Shown: positions 17,083-26,131 of the stretch, piece after piece | Position numbering within the stretch: position 1 is the first letter of the stretch | How the letters are laid out: each line of letters begins with the position of its first letter | Assembly: GCF_019924045.1 (NCBI RefSeq) | Contig: NZ_JAHXBN010000026.1 | Coordinates: 1-64,000 of the forward strand | Origin: Dyadobacter fermentans | GTDB taxonomy: Bacteria; Bacteroidota; Bacteroidia; Cytophagales; Spirosomataceae | DNA: 64,000 nt | Reading direction: 5' to 3' | Notes under the pieces: generated by a model | The model's database searches: none | The model's input: only the letters and a program-made list of their open reading frames with translations | Told to the model about the DNA's origin: nothing | Program-made: the position numbers and the translations under genes

Positions 17083-18876
17083 TTAATTCCATCCAAAAAC
17101 CTGCTTCAACTTGGGATTCAGCAACATTTCCTTTTGAGGAACAGGCCGGTAATAGTATTTAGGATCTTCGAATTTGCGTACGGCCGTTTCGGTCACCATC
17201 GTACCGCCGGCATTGCCGTTTTTGAGGTACACGGTCACGTCCTCGCCGATAGCCCCCGCGCGGTAGTAGATCAGCACCACACCGAGGCTGTTCTTTTCTT
17301 TTTCCTTTTCGTCAGGGATCGTTTTCGACTTGTCGATGAGGATAATATCTTCCACACCGTCGCCTGTCAGATCGTATTTACCCAAACCTGAGAAATACAG
17401 TCCTTCCGGGATCACCGTCAGCAGCTTACCTGCCTGCCAGCGCATTACATCGTTGAAACGCTGGTTTTCGAACGCAAACTCCACCCTTCTTTCACGACGG
17501 ATCTCGAAAATAACACCGCGGTTGGCACCGGTCACGTTCGGGTATTTCTGCACCATCACCGGGTCGGGGCTACCATTGGCCGCGGCCAGTTTCAGATCGG
17601 GCATTCCCACACGCGCACGGACCAGGTTCACCGATTTATCCAGATCATCCTGGGTAAGTGTCCCCAATTCCGCTTTCGCTTCGGCATAGGTCAAAAGCAC
17701 CTCGGCATAGCGGTACACCGGCACATCCACGCTGTTCAGGATCACATTGTCGGTAGAATTGATATAGCCTTTCAACTGGTGGTAACCGGTAAAGTTCTTG
17801 TTCAGGCGCAAAATGTAGGGGGCGGTTTCCGCAGCGCGTACCCAGCCTGGATACACGAGCGTCTGCGCGAGGCGGGGATCGCGGTTCTGGAACTCCTTCA
17901 CAAAACCAAACTGCTGATACCCCTGCACGTCGGTGAAGCGGGTGCCGTCCTTCATCAGATAAGTCTGCACGAGATCACGCGATGGCGCCTGCTCGTAGTC
18001 ACCGAACACGGTACTATTCACATTCTGGCTGCGGTCCTTCGTCTGATCGAATGCATTCGCCAGGATCACTTCCTTGTTCGAGCTCAGATCCTGGCTATTG
18101 AACAACGCCGCATAATCCGCATTCGGTTTGCCGGTGTTATAGATCGAAAACTTGTTCGATGCCATGATCTCGGCTGAAACCATCGCTGCCGTTTCCAGGA
18201 ACTTGTTGGCACTCGCATGGAGGTTCAGTTCGGAGTGGTATTTGCGGTAAGTACCTTCGTACAACGCCGTACGGGCGTACTGCGTCATCACCGCCCATTT
18301 GCCGGGCGTTCCGGCGGTCACCGACTCCCGTACATTGGCTGCCGCAAAAGCGAGGTCGGCCATTACGCTATCCATCACAACCGCACGCGGGTCCTGGGTT
18401 TTGTAAAGCTCCTCGTCACCCGGGTTCACCGTTTTCGAGAACCAGGGAACGTCCGAAAACCGGCCCACTTTTTCCAGATAGAACTGCGCACGGTAATAGC
18501 GGGCGATACCGGCATAATGCGCTTTCACGTCGGCAGTTGCAGCGGCCTTGTTATAGTTGTCCAGGAAATAATTGATGTTCCGCAAGCGGCCCCAGTCCCA
18601 ACCGCCGGTGATGGTTTGCGAGCTTGGAGAGCCCGTCATCACCACTTTCATTTCCACAGCCCCCGTTGTAGCCGCATTGTCGGTGCTCTGGTCGTTGAGG
18701 TAAGTGCCGTACATGTCGGGCATGCTCAGCAGCCCGTTGACGTACAATGCGAGGTCGCCCTCGTTGGCAAAGAACACCTCCGGCGAAATGGAGGTTTGCG
18801 GCAGTTTTTCCAGGAAATCGTCGTTGCAGGCGCTCGCACCGGTCAACAACGCCAGTAATAATATATGCTTTTTCAT
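17083..18876 (-). CDS. SusD/RagB-type nutrient-binding outer membrane lipoprotein
   Basis: 597 aa from the ATG at 18876. An upstream ATG would add eight residues before the signal, while the start MKKHILLLALLTGASAC gives a proper lipoprotein signal with lipobox cysteine at residue 17. The SusD fold is seen in the N-terminal part (DDFLEKLPQTSISPEVFF), the helical SusD-like region (RAQFYLEKVGRFSDVPWFS) and the C-terminal RagB part (PVYRYAEVLLTYAEAKAELG and RRERRVEFAFENQRFNDVMR). It binds the glycan at the surface as a lid on the SusC channel. It begins 20 bp after the SusC stop codon and is followed 15 bp later by the phosphoesterase gene. Confidence 0.95.
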   Translation of the reverse strand: MKKHILLLALLTGASACNDDFLEKLPQTSISPEVFFANEGDLALYVNGLLSMPDMYGTYLNDQSTDNAATTGAVEMKVVMTGSPSSQTITGGWDWGRLRNINYFLDNYNKAAATADVKAHYAGIARYYRAQFYLEKVGRFSDVPWFSKTVNPGDEELYKTQDPRAVVMDSVMADLAFAAANVRESVTAGTPGKWAVMTQYARTALYEGTYRKYHSELNLHASANKFLETAAMVSAEIMASNKFSIYNTGKPNADYAALFNSQDLSSNKEVILANAFDQTKDRSQNVNSTVFGDYEQAPSRDLVQTYLMKDGTRFTDVQGYQQFGFVKEFQNRDPRLAQTLVYPGWVRAAETAPYILRLNKNFTGYHQLKGYINSTDNVILNSVDVPVYRYAEVLLTYAEAKAELGTLTQDDLDKSVNLVRARVGMPDLKLAAANGSPDPVMVQKYPNVTGANRGVIFEIRRERRVEFAFENQRFNDVMRWQAGKLLTVIPEGLYFSGLGKYDLTGDGVEDIILIDKSKTIPDEKEKEKNSLGVVLIYYRAGAIGEDVTVYLKNGNAGGTMVTETAVRKFEDPKYYYRPVPQKEMLLNPKLKQVFGWN

Positions 18877-18896
18877 TTCAGGCTGATGGATTAAAA

Positions 18897-21800
18897 TCAA
18901 AACTCGACATTGACACCAAATGCAAACTTCCGCTGGAACGGGTACGAAAAGCCGTTCGAAGTATTGAAAGTGTTGCTGTTGCTGATTACCTCCGGATCGA
19001 AGTACTTTTTGAGTTGTGAGAATTCAAAAAGATTCTCGCCGCTCGCGAAGATGCGTACCCGGCTGATATTGCGCTTTTGCAGCAACGACGTAGGCAGCGA
19101 ATAGCCGATCGTGATGTTTTTGATCCGCAGATAAGCCGCGCTTAGCAGGTATTTCGTCTGAGCGAGGTCGAGGCCCGAGCCATAGTTGTTATCCGCGAGC
19201 CACGATTGCAGCACCGGGAAATTAGCGTTGGTATTCGCATCGGCAAGTCCTGCCGCAATGTAGGATTTCGAATGTTTCGCACGCTGCTGATCCGAATCGG
19301 CCTGACCGCGATAGTAGTCCAGGTTCCAGGGATAGACGTTGGCATAAGGCTGCTGGTAAGGCCCCCAGTAGAGATAATGGCGCGGATAGTAGTCGCCTTT
19401 CAGCACGCCTTGCAGTACCGCCGAGAAGTCGAAACCATTCCAGTCGGCATTCAGGTTGAAACCGATGCGGTAACGCGGGGTCGTATTTCCGATCACTGAA
19501 AGGTCTTTCGGGTCCTTTTTGGTCAACCCCTGCGTAATGCGGCCATCGCCGTCGAGGTCCTTGTATTTAGGCCAGCCCGGTACAACGGACAACGCTCCCC
19601 ACGGAACGATATCGCTCTCGTCGAGCTTCGCAATTTCGTCGGTATTCTGAAACAGGCCGTCATTGGTAAGTCCCCAGATTTCACCCAGGTTCTGTCCCTT
19701 GCGGAATTTCGAGAACAGCTCCTGGTCGTTTTTGAAACGGGTGATCTTCGAACGCGAGTCTGACACGATCAATTTGGCGCTGAGCGAAAGCGTTTTGCCG
19801 CTCACCTGGTAGGTATCGTTGTAGTTCAGGGTCAGTTCAAGGCCTTTTGTGCGCAAATCGGCTACGTTTTGAGCGGGAACCTTTGTACCGAGTACGCCCG
19901 GAAGCTCTTCCCCGTCGGTGAGCATCCCTTTGGTGTCGCGGATGTAGTAGTCGATGCCGAAGGTCAAGCGGTCTCTCAATACCCCGAGGTCGGCCCCGAA
20001 GTTGAGCGTCGACACGCGCTCCCAGGTGTAGTTAGAAGGGTCCACGCGCAGGATCGGCGAGTTGGTAATCACCGTCTGCTTGTTCCCGCCGATCAGGTAG
20101 TTGGACAGCCCGGTCGGCAATGCCTGGCGGAAGCTGTAATACCCCACGTTCTGGTTACCGAGGTCGCCGTACGAAGCGCGGAATTTAAGTGTAGGGAAAA
20201 GAGGCAATGCATCCTTCACGAACGACTCTGAGCTGGCGATCCACGCAGCCGATACCGACGGAAAGAATCCCCAGCGATTGCTTGTCGGGAAGCGTGACGA
20301 GCCATCGTAGCGCCCGTTCGCTTCGATGATGTAGCGATCGCGCAGCGTGTAGTTGATCCGCCCAAAGAAACTGCGGGTGGCGTAACTCGTATCCGCGCCA
20401 AATGCCTGTGCGATCCCGCTGGTAAGGCTGATGTAAGGCAACGAGGGGGAAATGAGGCCCATTTTCTGCGCTTTGGTGGTAGTATAGCTGTAATTCTCCT
20501 GGTTGTAACCCGCGAGCAGGTTGATCCGGTGAACGCCCAGCGTTTTGGTATAATTGGCAAACAAATCCATCACATTGTTGGCCAGGGTGGCGTTAGTCTC
20601 ATACACGCCGCCTGTCCCGCCTTCGGTACGAATGTCGTTCGGGCCAAAACCAATGCGGTAGTTGCGCTGGTCCTGCTTGGTATTCCATTGTTCACGCTTG
20701 AAACTCGCCGAACCGGTTATCACCAGGTCGCCGTTCAATGCGGTGGCGATGCCGCGGAAAATGTTCTGGAAGCCGAACATATCCTGTTTCCTGTTGCCTC
20801 CGTCGACCAATCTGGCAGCCAAACGGCCTGCACCGGAGTTCGCCCAGGTGCCGTCGGGATTCACGGCCACCTGCGTAGGTTGCAGTGTATAAATGTCGTT
20901 GATGTTAGCCGTCGGCACCGCGCGTTCGGTACGGTAAATCGACAGGTTGTTATCCAGTTTCAGCCATTTGAGGGGCGTGAAATCCAAACGGGCGCGGGAA
21001 GAGTAACGTCTCCAATAATCGGCGGTCAGTTTGTTCAAGCCGCCCTCGTGGTTATAATCCGCCGAAATGTAATAGCCCACCGTGCGTTCGCTGGCCGTTT
21101 TGGCACTTCCGGTGAACCCGATGCTGTGATTCTGGGAAAAGCTCCTTTTGGTAAAAAAGTAATCGTACCAGTTGTTACTGCCCATGTAGGCCCATTTGGT
21201 AGGATCGGATGGGTCTATACGCGTGTCGGGTGTGGACGGATTATCCGAGCGCTCCTTAGCCCAGGCGTAATATTCGTCGGAATAATTGACATAGTCCCAG
21301 GGTGTATTATCGGTGGACGTTTCCAGCACCCGCGAAAAAATGTACGGGTCGGTGACCGGCTTGGGTAGTACCGTCGGCTGGCCCCAGGAGAAGAAGTTGT
21401 TGTAAGTAATTGACTGCTTGCCTCTCCCGCCCTGCTTGGTAGTGATAAGCACCACACCGAACGCCGCACGGGCACCGTAGATCGCTGCCGAAGCCGCATC
21501 GCGCAATACCGAAAAGCTCGCGATATCGGAAGGGTTCAGGCGGAGGAGGTCGGTACTGCTCGCGGCGGCGATACCGTCGATCACGAACAAAGGCTCACCG
21601 CCATTAATAGAGGTAAAACCGCGGATGTTGAAGTTCGGAACGGTTCCGGGCGTACCGCTCTGATAAGTGATGTTCAGCCCCGGGCTTACGCCTTGCAAGC
21701 CCTGCATGACGTTGGCTACCGGTCTGGCTTCGAACTGCTTACCGGAAATCTGGTCGACGGCACCGGTGATGTTCACCTTTTTCTCGACACCATAGCCGAT

Positions 21801-22199
21801 CACGACCACTTCTTCGAGGTTACCGAGGTCGGCCTGCAATGTCACAAAAATCTCGCTGCGGCCTTTCACGAGCTCTTCCTGCGTTTTATAACCAATGTAA
21901 GAAAACACCAGGATGTCGCTCCCCGAAACGCCCTCGAGGTAGTACTGGCCGTTCTGGTCGGTGATGGTCCCTCTTTGGGAGCCTTTGATCACCACATTCA
22001 CTCCCGGAAGGAGGTCTTTGCCGTCGGTTACGCTTCCGGTAACTCTGCCGCCCGCGGTTGCGGCCGCTTTGCCGTTGCCACCGGCGTTGAGGGTCGTTTG
22101 TGCGAACGCAGGTGCGATGGCGCCGAGCGCAAAAATCACAGCCAATTGCAAGCTTCGCAGCAGCCTTGTGTAGTAAGGTCTGGGTACACTTTTCATCAT
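18897..22199 (-). CDS. SusC/RagA-type TonB-dependent receptor
   Basis: 1100 aa, full length. A signal peptide covers about 1-34 (ending APAFAQ). There is no STN domain. A carboxypeptidase-like domain follows (GRVTGSVTDGKDLLPGVNVV, about 48-130), then the plug with VVVIGYGVEKK, LFVIDGIAAAS and SFSVLRDAASAAIYGARA, then the barrel to the C-terminal Phe of GVNVEF. It imports a large ligand together with the SusD protein encoded 20 bp downstream. Lack of STN means control is not through a FecR system. The divergent TetR gene and a palindrome at 22305-22324 give an alternative regulator. A tandem Met start (22199 and 22196) leaves the exact first codon uncertain. Confidence 0.95.
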   Translation of the reverse strand: MMKSVPRPYYTRLLRSLQLAVIFALGAIAPAFAQTTLNAGGNGKAAATAGGRVTGSVTDGKDLLPGVNVVIKGSQRGTITDQNGQYYLEGVSGSDILVFSYIGYKTQEELVKGRSEIFVTLQADLGNLEEVVVIGYGVEKKVNITGAVDQISGKQFEARPVANVMQGLQGVSPGLNITYQSGTPGTVPNFNIRGFTSINGGEPLFVIDGIAAASSTDLLRLNPSDIASFSVLRDAASAAIYGARAAFGVVLITTKQGGRGKQSITYNNFFSWGQPTVLPKPVTDPYIFSRVLETSTDNTPWDYVNYSDEYYAWAKERSDNPSTPDTRIDPSDPTKWAYMGSNNWYDYFFTKRSFSQNHSIGFTGSAKTASERTVGYYISADYNHEGGLNKLTADYWRRYSSRARLDFTPLKWLKLDNNLSIYRTERAVPTANINDIYTLQPTQVAVNPDGTWANSGAGRLAARLVDGGNRKQDMFGFQNIFRGIATALNGDLVITGSASFKREQWNTKQDQRNYRIGFGPNDIRTEGGTGGVYETNATLANNVMDLFANYTKTLGVHRINLLAGYNQENYSYTTTKAQKMGLISPSLPYISLTSGIAQAFGADTSYATRSFFGRINYTLRDRYIIEANGRYDGSSRFPTSNRWGFFPSVSAAWIASSESFVKDALPLFPTLKFRASYGDLGNQNVGYYSFRQALPTGLSNYLIGGNKQTVITNSPILRVDPSNYTWERVSTLNFGADLGVLRDRLTFGIDYYIRDTKGMLTDGEELPGVLGTKVPAQNVADLRTKGLELTLNYNDTYQVSGKTLSLSAKLIVSDSRSKITRFKNDQELFSKFRKGQNLGEIWGLTNDGLFQNTDEIAKLDESDIVPWGALSVVPGWPKYKDLDGDGRITQGLTKKDPKDLSVIGNTTPRYRIGFNLNADWNGFDFSAVLQGVLKGDYYPRHYLYWGPYQQPYANVYPWNLDYYRGQADSDQQRAKHSKSYIAAGLADANTNANFPVLQSWLADNNYGSGLDLAQTKYLLSAAYLRIKNITIGYSLPTSLLQKRNISRVRIFASGENLFEFSQLKKYFDPEVISNSNTFNTSNGFSYPFQRKFAFGVNVEF

Positions 22200-22304
22200 A
22201 AGTAAAAGTTAAAGGTTAGCCACTTTTGGGGCATTTTGAGAATGCAAATGTCCTAATCAAAAGTTACGCCAATATTAAAAAATAGTTAGCTGATTGTGAT
22301 TATA

Positions 22305-22324
22305 AATTGAATGAATGTTCAATT
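22305..22324. promoter_or_regulatory. Probable TetR-family operator
   Basis: A perfect inverted repeat, AATTGAA-TGAATG-TTCAATT (7-bp arms, 6-bp spacer), lies in the 202-bp divergent gap between susC (start 22199) and tetR (start 22402). Its shape and TGAAT/TTCA content are typical of TetR-family operators. It sits 78 bp from tetR and about 105 bp from susC, so it could act on either or both. The link is inferred from position and symmetry. Confidence 0.6.
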
Positions 22325-22401
22325 AATTTTCAAACGAATAACACACTTCCGGTTTCCGTAAAAAACCGTATATTGCCGGTACGTTATACCCCGAACCGCC
22401 A

Positions 22402-23019
22402 ATGGGAAGAAAAAGCCTCAAAGAAGCCCGTAAAAAGGAAATCATTAAAGTGTTTTACAGCCTGGCCAAAAAGAACGGCCTGGAAAATACGTCCATCGCC
22501 AAAATCGCGGCGAAGATGGAAATCAACCCCAGCCTCATTATCCATTACTTCCAAACGCGCGAAGATCTGGTGTACGGGCTAGTCGATTATATTCTCGACA
22601 AATACAAACTCATATATAAGGTGAGCGCCGCCCATTCGAAGGATTCGCGGAAAGCCCTGCTCGAAATCATCGGCAATATTTTCTCCAAAAAGTGGAATGC
22701 GCTCTTCGACGACGGCCTGTTCTATGGCTGCTATGCTATGGCATTTCACGATGCGAAGGTGCGGGACCTTTATAAGAAATTGCTGGATTCACTCCGGGCG
22801 ATGCTGATCGGGCATATCGAGCAATGCCGTGCAGATGGTGTGCTGGATGTGGAGGACGTGGAAACGGTGGCGGATAATATCTTCGTGCTCATCGACGGTG
22901 CCTATTTTTACCTCAGCTTGGTGTCCGACAAGGAAGAATACGAACAGCGCCTGAGCAAATACCGGCAGCAGGCGTTATCCATCCTGCATTTGAAGGAGCT
23001 GTCAGACGTTGCGGGATGA
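22402..23019 (+). CDS. TetR/AcrR family transcriptional regulator
   Basis: 205 aa. The N-terminal helix-turn-helix covers about residues 8-52 (ARKKEIIKVFYSLAKKNG, then TSIAKIAAKMEINPSLIIHY and FQTREDLVYGLVDYI). The C-terminal ligand-binding domain is helical and does not reveal a ligand. It is divergent from the SusC-SusD-phosphoesterase operon and separated from it by a gap that contains a TetR-like palindrome, so it may repress that operon and itself. This is an unusual kind of regulator for a SusC/SusD locus, where sigma/anti-sigma, hybrid two-component or AraC-like control is more common. Its last 18 bp overlap the convergent small membrane gene. Confidence 0.9.
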   Translation: MGRKSLKEARKKEIIKVFYSLAKKNGLENTSIAKIAAKMEINPSLIIHYFQTREDLVYGLVDYILDKYKLIYKVSAAHSKDSRKALLEIIGNIFSKKWNALFDDGLFYGCYAMAFHDAKVRDLYKKLLDSLRAMLIGHIEQCRADGVLDVEDVETVADNIFVLIDGAYFYLSLVSDKEEYEQRLSKYRQQALSILHLKELSDVAG

Positions 23020-23265
23020 CCGCCTCGCGAGCCTGCGGGCAACTGCCCCTATCCCGATCATGAGCCAGATCACATTGACCGCGACGTTCGGCTTGTCGCC
23101 GTATTCGAGGGAATAGACAATGAGGGTAGCGGCGCCGGTCATATTCAGAATGTGGAATGGATAGCCGTTCGGTTTCAGCACACCGATCGTGAGCAGCAGG
23201 TACGCCAGTACATACGCAACCACGCCCAGCCAGCCCAACGTTTCCAGTATTAGTGCGGTATTCAT
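23002..23265 (-). CDS. Small three-helix membrane protein (CBU_0592-like)
   Basis: 87 aa from the ATG at 23265, which is preceded by AAAGAGCT; a longer frame would add 13 polar residues. Three hydrophobic helices are visible (LGWLGVVAYVLAYLLLTIGV, FHILNMTGAATLIVYSLEY, AVNVIWLMIGIGAVARRLA). The arrangement with NMTGA in the second helix resembles the small CBU_0592-type membrane family, whose function is unknown. The assignment comes from pattern memory only. The gene is convergent with tetR and overlaps its 3' end by 18 bp, an arrangement that could produce antisense pairing of the two messages. Confidence 0.7.
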   Translation of the reverse strand: MNTALILETLGWLGVVAYVLAYLLLTIGVLKPNGYPFHILNMTGAATLIVYSLEYGDKPNVAVNVIWLMIGIGAVARRLARRSSRNV

Positions 23266-23304
23266 AGCTCTTTTTTTACTCCACAATATTAAAGGCGCGC
23301 GCAT

Positions 23305-23623
23305 TCACAGCCAAATCAGCCCGGCGTATCCCAAACAAGCCATTATTCGTCGTTTAGCAGGATTAACCAAATAAAATCACCCAAATTCACAGATTTGCGG
23401 AATTTCGGGAGCAAATAAGTTAATATCGGTAAAAAAGCCGCTAATTCACATCAAGTTTTTGGTTTTCCGACCTGCTAATTTTACAAATAGATAATTTTCA
23501 AAAAGCACCCTCCGAAACCCGGTCACAAAGTACCGGAACCTCGGCAGCCAAAAGGCAAAACACAACAACTACCTGATTATCAGGAAGCAGATAAATATTG
23601 CCCTTACTTTCGTTTAAGCAGCT
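23305..23623. other. Gene-free AT-rich upstream region
   Basis: This stretch between the small membrane gene and the peptidase has no plausible gene. It holds the peptidase leader, a 13-bp palindrome CCTGATTATCAGG at 23572-23584, and a TACTTTCG at 23605-23612 that resembles a Bacteroidota -7 element 12 bp before the start codon. No clear -33 element was found. Confidence 0.5.
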
Positions 23624-25969
23624 ATGAAATTCCCCGACCCAAGCCTTTGCAAGAGATTTTACATACACACCATCAGCGCATTATGCCTGGCATCGCCATT
23701 GATAGCACAGAAATCACTGCCGGCGTACCAGCCCAATCCGGCCGAGCTTTCGGCATCGTATAAAAGGATGGCACTGATGGATTCGCTCACGAAAGGCACC
23801 GTACTGAAAACTCAGGTACAGCCCAACTGGCTGGCCGACGGGCAATCATTCTGGTACAGGAATGTATTAAAGGATAGTTTGACGGAATATCTGGTCGTTA
23901 AGCCCGGGGAGAACAAGAGAATACCCGCCTTCGAAAATGCTCAGGTAGCCGCAGCGCTTTCCAAAGCATCGGATTCCACGTTTTCGGCGTCTAAGTTATG
24001 GATCAGCGACCTCCATTTCGAGCCCGACAAACACCGCATGATCCTGCAAAGCAAGGGAAAATGGTTTGCTTACGACACCGAAACCGGCACGGCGCAGAAA
24101 ATCGACAAACCGGACCTGCCCAAACCGAAGGATATCGGCTGGACCAGGCAGCTCAGCCGGTGGGGACGCTTCCGCGCCGACAGCGTCTCGCCCGACAGGC
24201 AAACGAAAGCATTTGTCCGGAATGGTAATATCTATTTAAGCAAAAAAGAAGATAAAAACGGTAAACAACTCACTTACGACGGCAACCCGCTGAAACCATA
24301 CGGCGAACTAAGCTGGTCGCCCGACGGCCGGTACCTGGTTTGCTACCGGATCGATCACCGTGACGAGCGGCAGGTGAGTATTATATTCTCCTCATTGCCT
24401 AACACCACCCGCGGTGAGGTAAAAACCCGGGGCTATGCCCAGCCCGGCGACGAGTTTACGAGCTACGAAATGCGCGTGATTGATGTGCAAAGCGGCAAAT
24501 GCGTGCAGGTGCAATCGGAGGTGATCGACTTTTTCAATGCGCCCGTGATACGCTGGCGCAAGGGTGACGCCACGCATTTTACCTACGAAAAAGTAGACCG
24601 CGGCCACCAGCGTTTCCGGGTAATCGAGGTGGATGCTACCAACGGTGCCACCAGGAACATCATCGACGAAAAGACCGATACTTTCATTTACCAGAACATG
24701 ATTTACACGCATTACCAGCCTGACAATCATGAAATTATCTGGGTTTCCGAAAAAGACGGCTGGCGGCACATTTACCTCGTAGACGAACAAACCGGCCAGA
24801 TTAAAAACCAGGTTACGAAAGGCGAATGGGTCGTACGCGAGATCGATAGCGTCGACACGCAGAAGCGCGAAGTGTGGTTCAAAGCCAGCGGCACGAATGC
24901 CAACGAAGATCCATATCACATTCATTATTACCGCATTAAGTTCGACGGAACGGGCCTGGTAAAGCTCACCGATCACGCGGAAGCCACACACCAGCTCACC
25001 TTTTCACCCGACCGAAGTTATTACGTCGACACCTACTCGACCATGACCAGCGCACCGGTTTCGGAACTCCGCAGAACGGCCGATGCTTCGCTCGTGATGA
25101 AACTCGAAACCGCGGACATTTCCCCCTATCTCGCATTAGGCTTCAAATTGCCTGAAATTTTCAAAGCCAAAGGCCGCGATGGCAAAACCGACATTTGGGG
25201 CATCGTGTACCGCCCTAGCAACTTCGACCCCAAGAAGAAGTATCCGATTATCGAAAACATCTACGCAGGCCCGCAGGACTCGTTTGTACCCAAAGCATTC
25301 CGCCATTACGGCGAAATGCAAAGTATGGCCGAGCTGGGTTTTATAGTCGTGCAAATGGATGGTATGGGCACCTATAACCGCTCCAAGGCATTCCACGACG
25401 TGTGCTGGAAGAACCTGGCCGATGCCGGCTTCCCCGACCGCATTGCGTGGATGAAGGCACTGGCCGAGAAATATCCTCAGGTGGACTCGACCCGCGTGGG
25501 CGTGTACGGGACCTCCGCCGGCGGGCAAAACTCGCTGGGCGCATTGCTCTTCCACCCGGGCTTTTACGACGCGGCGGTTTCGGCATGCGGCTGCCACGAC
25601 AACCGTGTCGACAAGCAATGGTGGAATGAGCAATGGATGGGTTACCCCGTGGGCAAGCATTACGATGAACAGTCGAATGTGACCAATGCCGCCAAATTGC
25701 AGGGCGACCTGCTGCTGATCGTCGGCGAAGTGGACACCAACGTGCCACCCGAAAGCACCTACCGGGTAGCCGACGCATTGATCAAGGCCAACAAGGAGTT
25801 TGACCTGCTGGTAATCCCCGGCATGGGCCACAGCGACGGCGGCCCATACGGACGCCGCAAGAAAAGAGACTTTTTTGTACAAAAATTGCTGGGTGTAAAT
25901 CCTCCAAACAGAAACAAGCAAATCGCAGCCAGCAGCTCTGGGGCGGTAGGAAAGGGCTGTAAGCAATAG
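23624..25969 (+). CDS. S9 family prolyl oligopeptidase, dipeptidyl-peptidase IV type
   Basis: 781 aa. The signal peptide is about 28 residues long (ending LIAQ). The N-terminal beta-propeller domain of DPP-IV type occupies about 60-500, with LSWSPDGRYLVCYRIDHRDE and similar blades. The C-terminal alpha/beta-hydrolase has the nucleophile Ser631 in YGTSAGGQ, Asp704 in GEVDTNV and His736 in GMGHSDG. It would release dipeptides or other short peptides in the periplasm. The usual DPP-IV end (FFVQKLLGVNPP) is followed here by about 20 Ser/Gly/Lys-rich residues, the last of which are encoded by a 7-bp repeat array that contains the stop codon. It lies upstream of the ThuA lipoprotein on the same strand, 162 bp away. 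Confidence 0.93.
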   Translation: MKFPDPSLCKRFYIHTISALCLASPLIAQKSLPAYQPNPAELSASYKRMALMDSLTKGTVLKTQVQPNWLADGQSFWYRNVLKDSLTEYLVVKPGENKRIPAFENAQVAAALSKASDSTFSASKLWISDLHFEPDKHRMILQSKGKWFAYDTETGTAQKIDKPDLPKPKDIGWTRQLSRWGRFRADSVSPDRQTKAFVRNGNIYLSKKEDKNGKQLTYDGNPLKPYGELSWSPDGRYLVCYRIDHRDERQVSIIFSSLPNTTRGEVKTRGYAQPGDEFTSYEMRVIDVQSGKCVQVQSEVIDFFNAPVIRWRKGDATHFTYEKVDRGHQRFRVIEVDATNGATRNIIDEKTDTFIYQNMIYTHYQPDNHEIIWVSEKDGWRHIYLVDEQTGQIKNQVTKGEWVVREIDSVDTQKREVWFKASGTNANEDPYHIHYYRIKFDGTGLVKLTDHAEATHQLTFSPDRSYYVDTYSTMTSAPVSELRRTADASLVMKLETADISPYLALGFKLPEIFKAKGRDGKTDIWGIVYRPSNFDPKKKYPIIENIYAGPQDSFVPKAFRHYGEMQSMAELGFIVVQMDGMGTYNRSKAFHDVCWKNLADAGFPDRIAWMKALAEKYPQVDSTRVGVYGTSAGGQNSLGALLFHPGFYDAAVSACGCHDNRVDKQWWNEQWMGYPVGKHYDEQSNVTNAAKLQGDLLLIVGEVDTNVPPESTYRVADALIKANKEFDLLVIPGMGHSDGGPYGRRKKRDFFVQKLLGVNPPNRNKQIAASSSGAVGKGCKQ

Positions 25970-25990
25970 GCGATAAGCTTTAAGCTTTCG
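25956..25990 (+). repeat. Heptamer array A1
   Basis: Five 7-bp units, GCTGTAA GCAATAG then GCGATAA GCTTTAA GCTTTCG. The peptidase stop codon (TAG, 25967-25969) lies inside the second unit. The inverted partner is at 26092-26126. Confidence 0.8.
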
Positions 25991-26011
25991 GTTTGAAAAG
26001 TTCGACTCGCA

Positions 26012-26030
26012 AAGGCAGTGAAACTGCCTT
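26012..26030 (+). terminator. Small hairpin between arrays A1 and A2
   Basis: AAGGCAGT-GAA-ACTGCCTT, an 8-bp stem with a 3-base loop, 42 bp after the peptidase stop codon. No T-tract follows, so termination is only a possibility. Confidence 0.4.
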
Positions 26031-26091
26031 AAGGGGCATTCCTGCCCAAAGAGCAAAAAACGACGCGTTAAAAAACAAAGAAATAATAGAC

Positions 26092-26126
26092 ATATAGCAT
26101 ACAGCTTATAGCCTAAAGCATATAGC
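26092..26126 (-). repeat. Heptamer array A2, inverted partner of A1
   Basis: Five contiguous units on the plus strand, ATATAGC ATACAGC then TTATAGC CTAAAGC ATATAGC, which are reverse complements of the A1 type (GCTATAT, GCTTTAG). The array ends five bases before the start codon of the ThuA-domain lipoprotein, so it occupies the place where a ribosome-binding site would be. Confidence 0.82.
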
Positions 26127-26131
26127 CTCCC

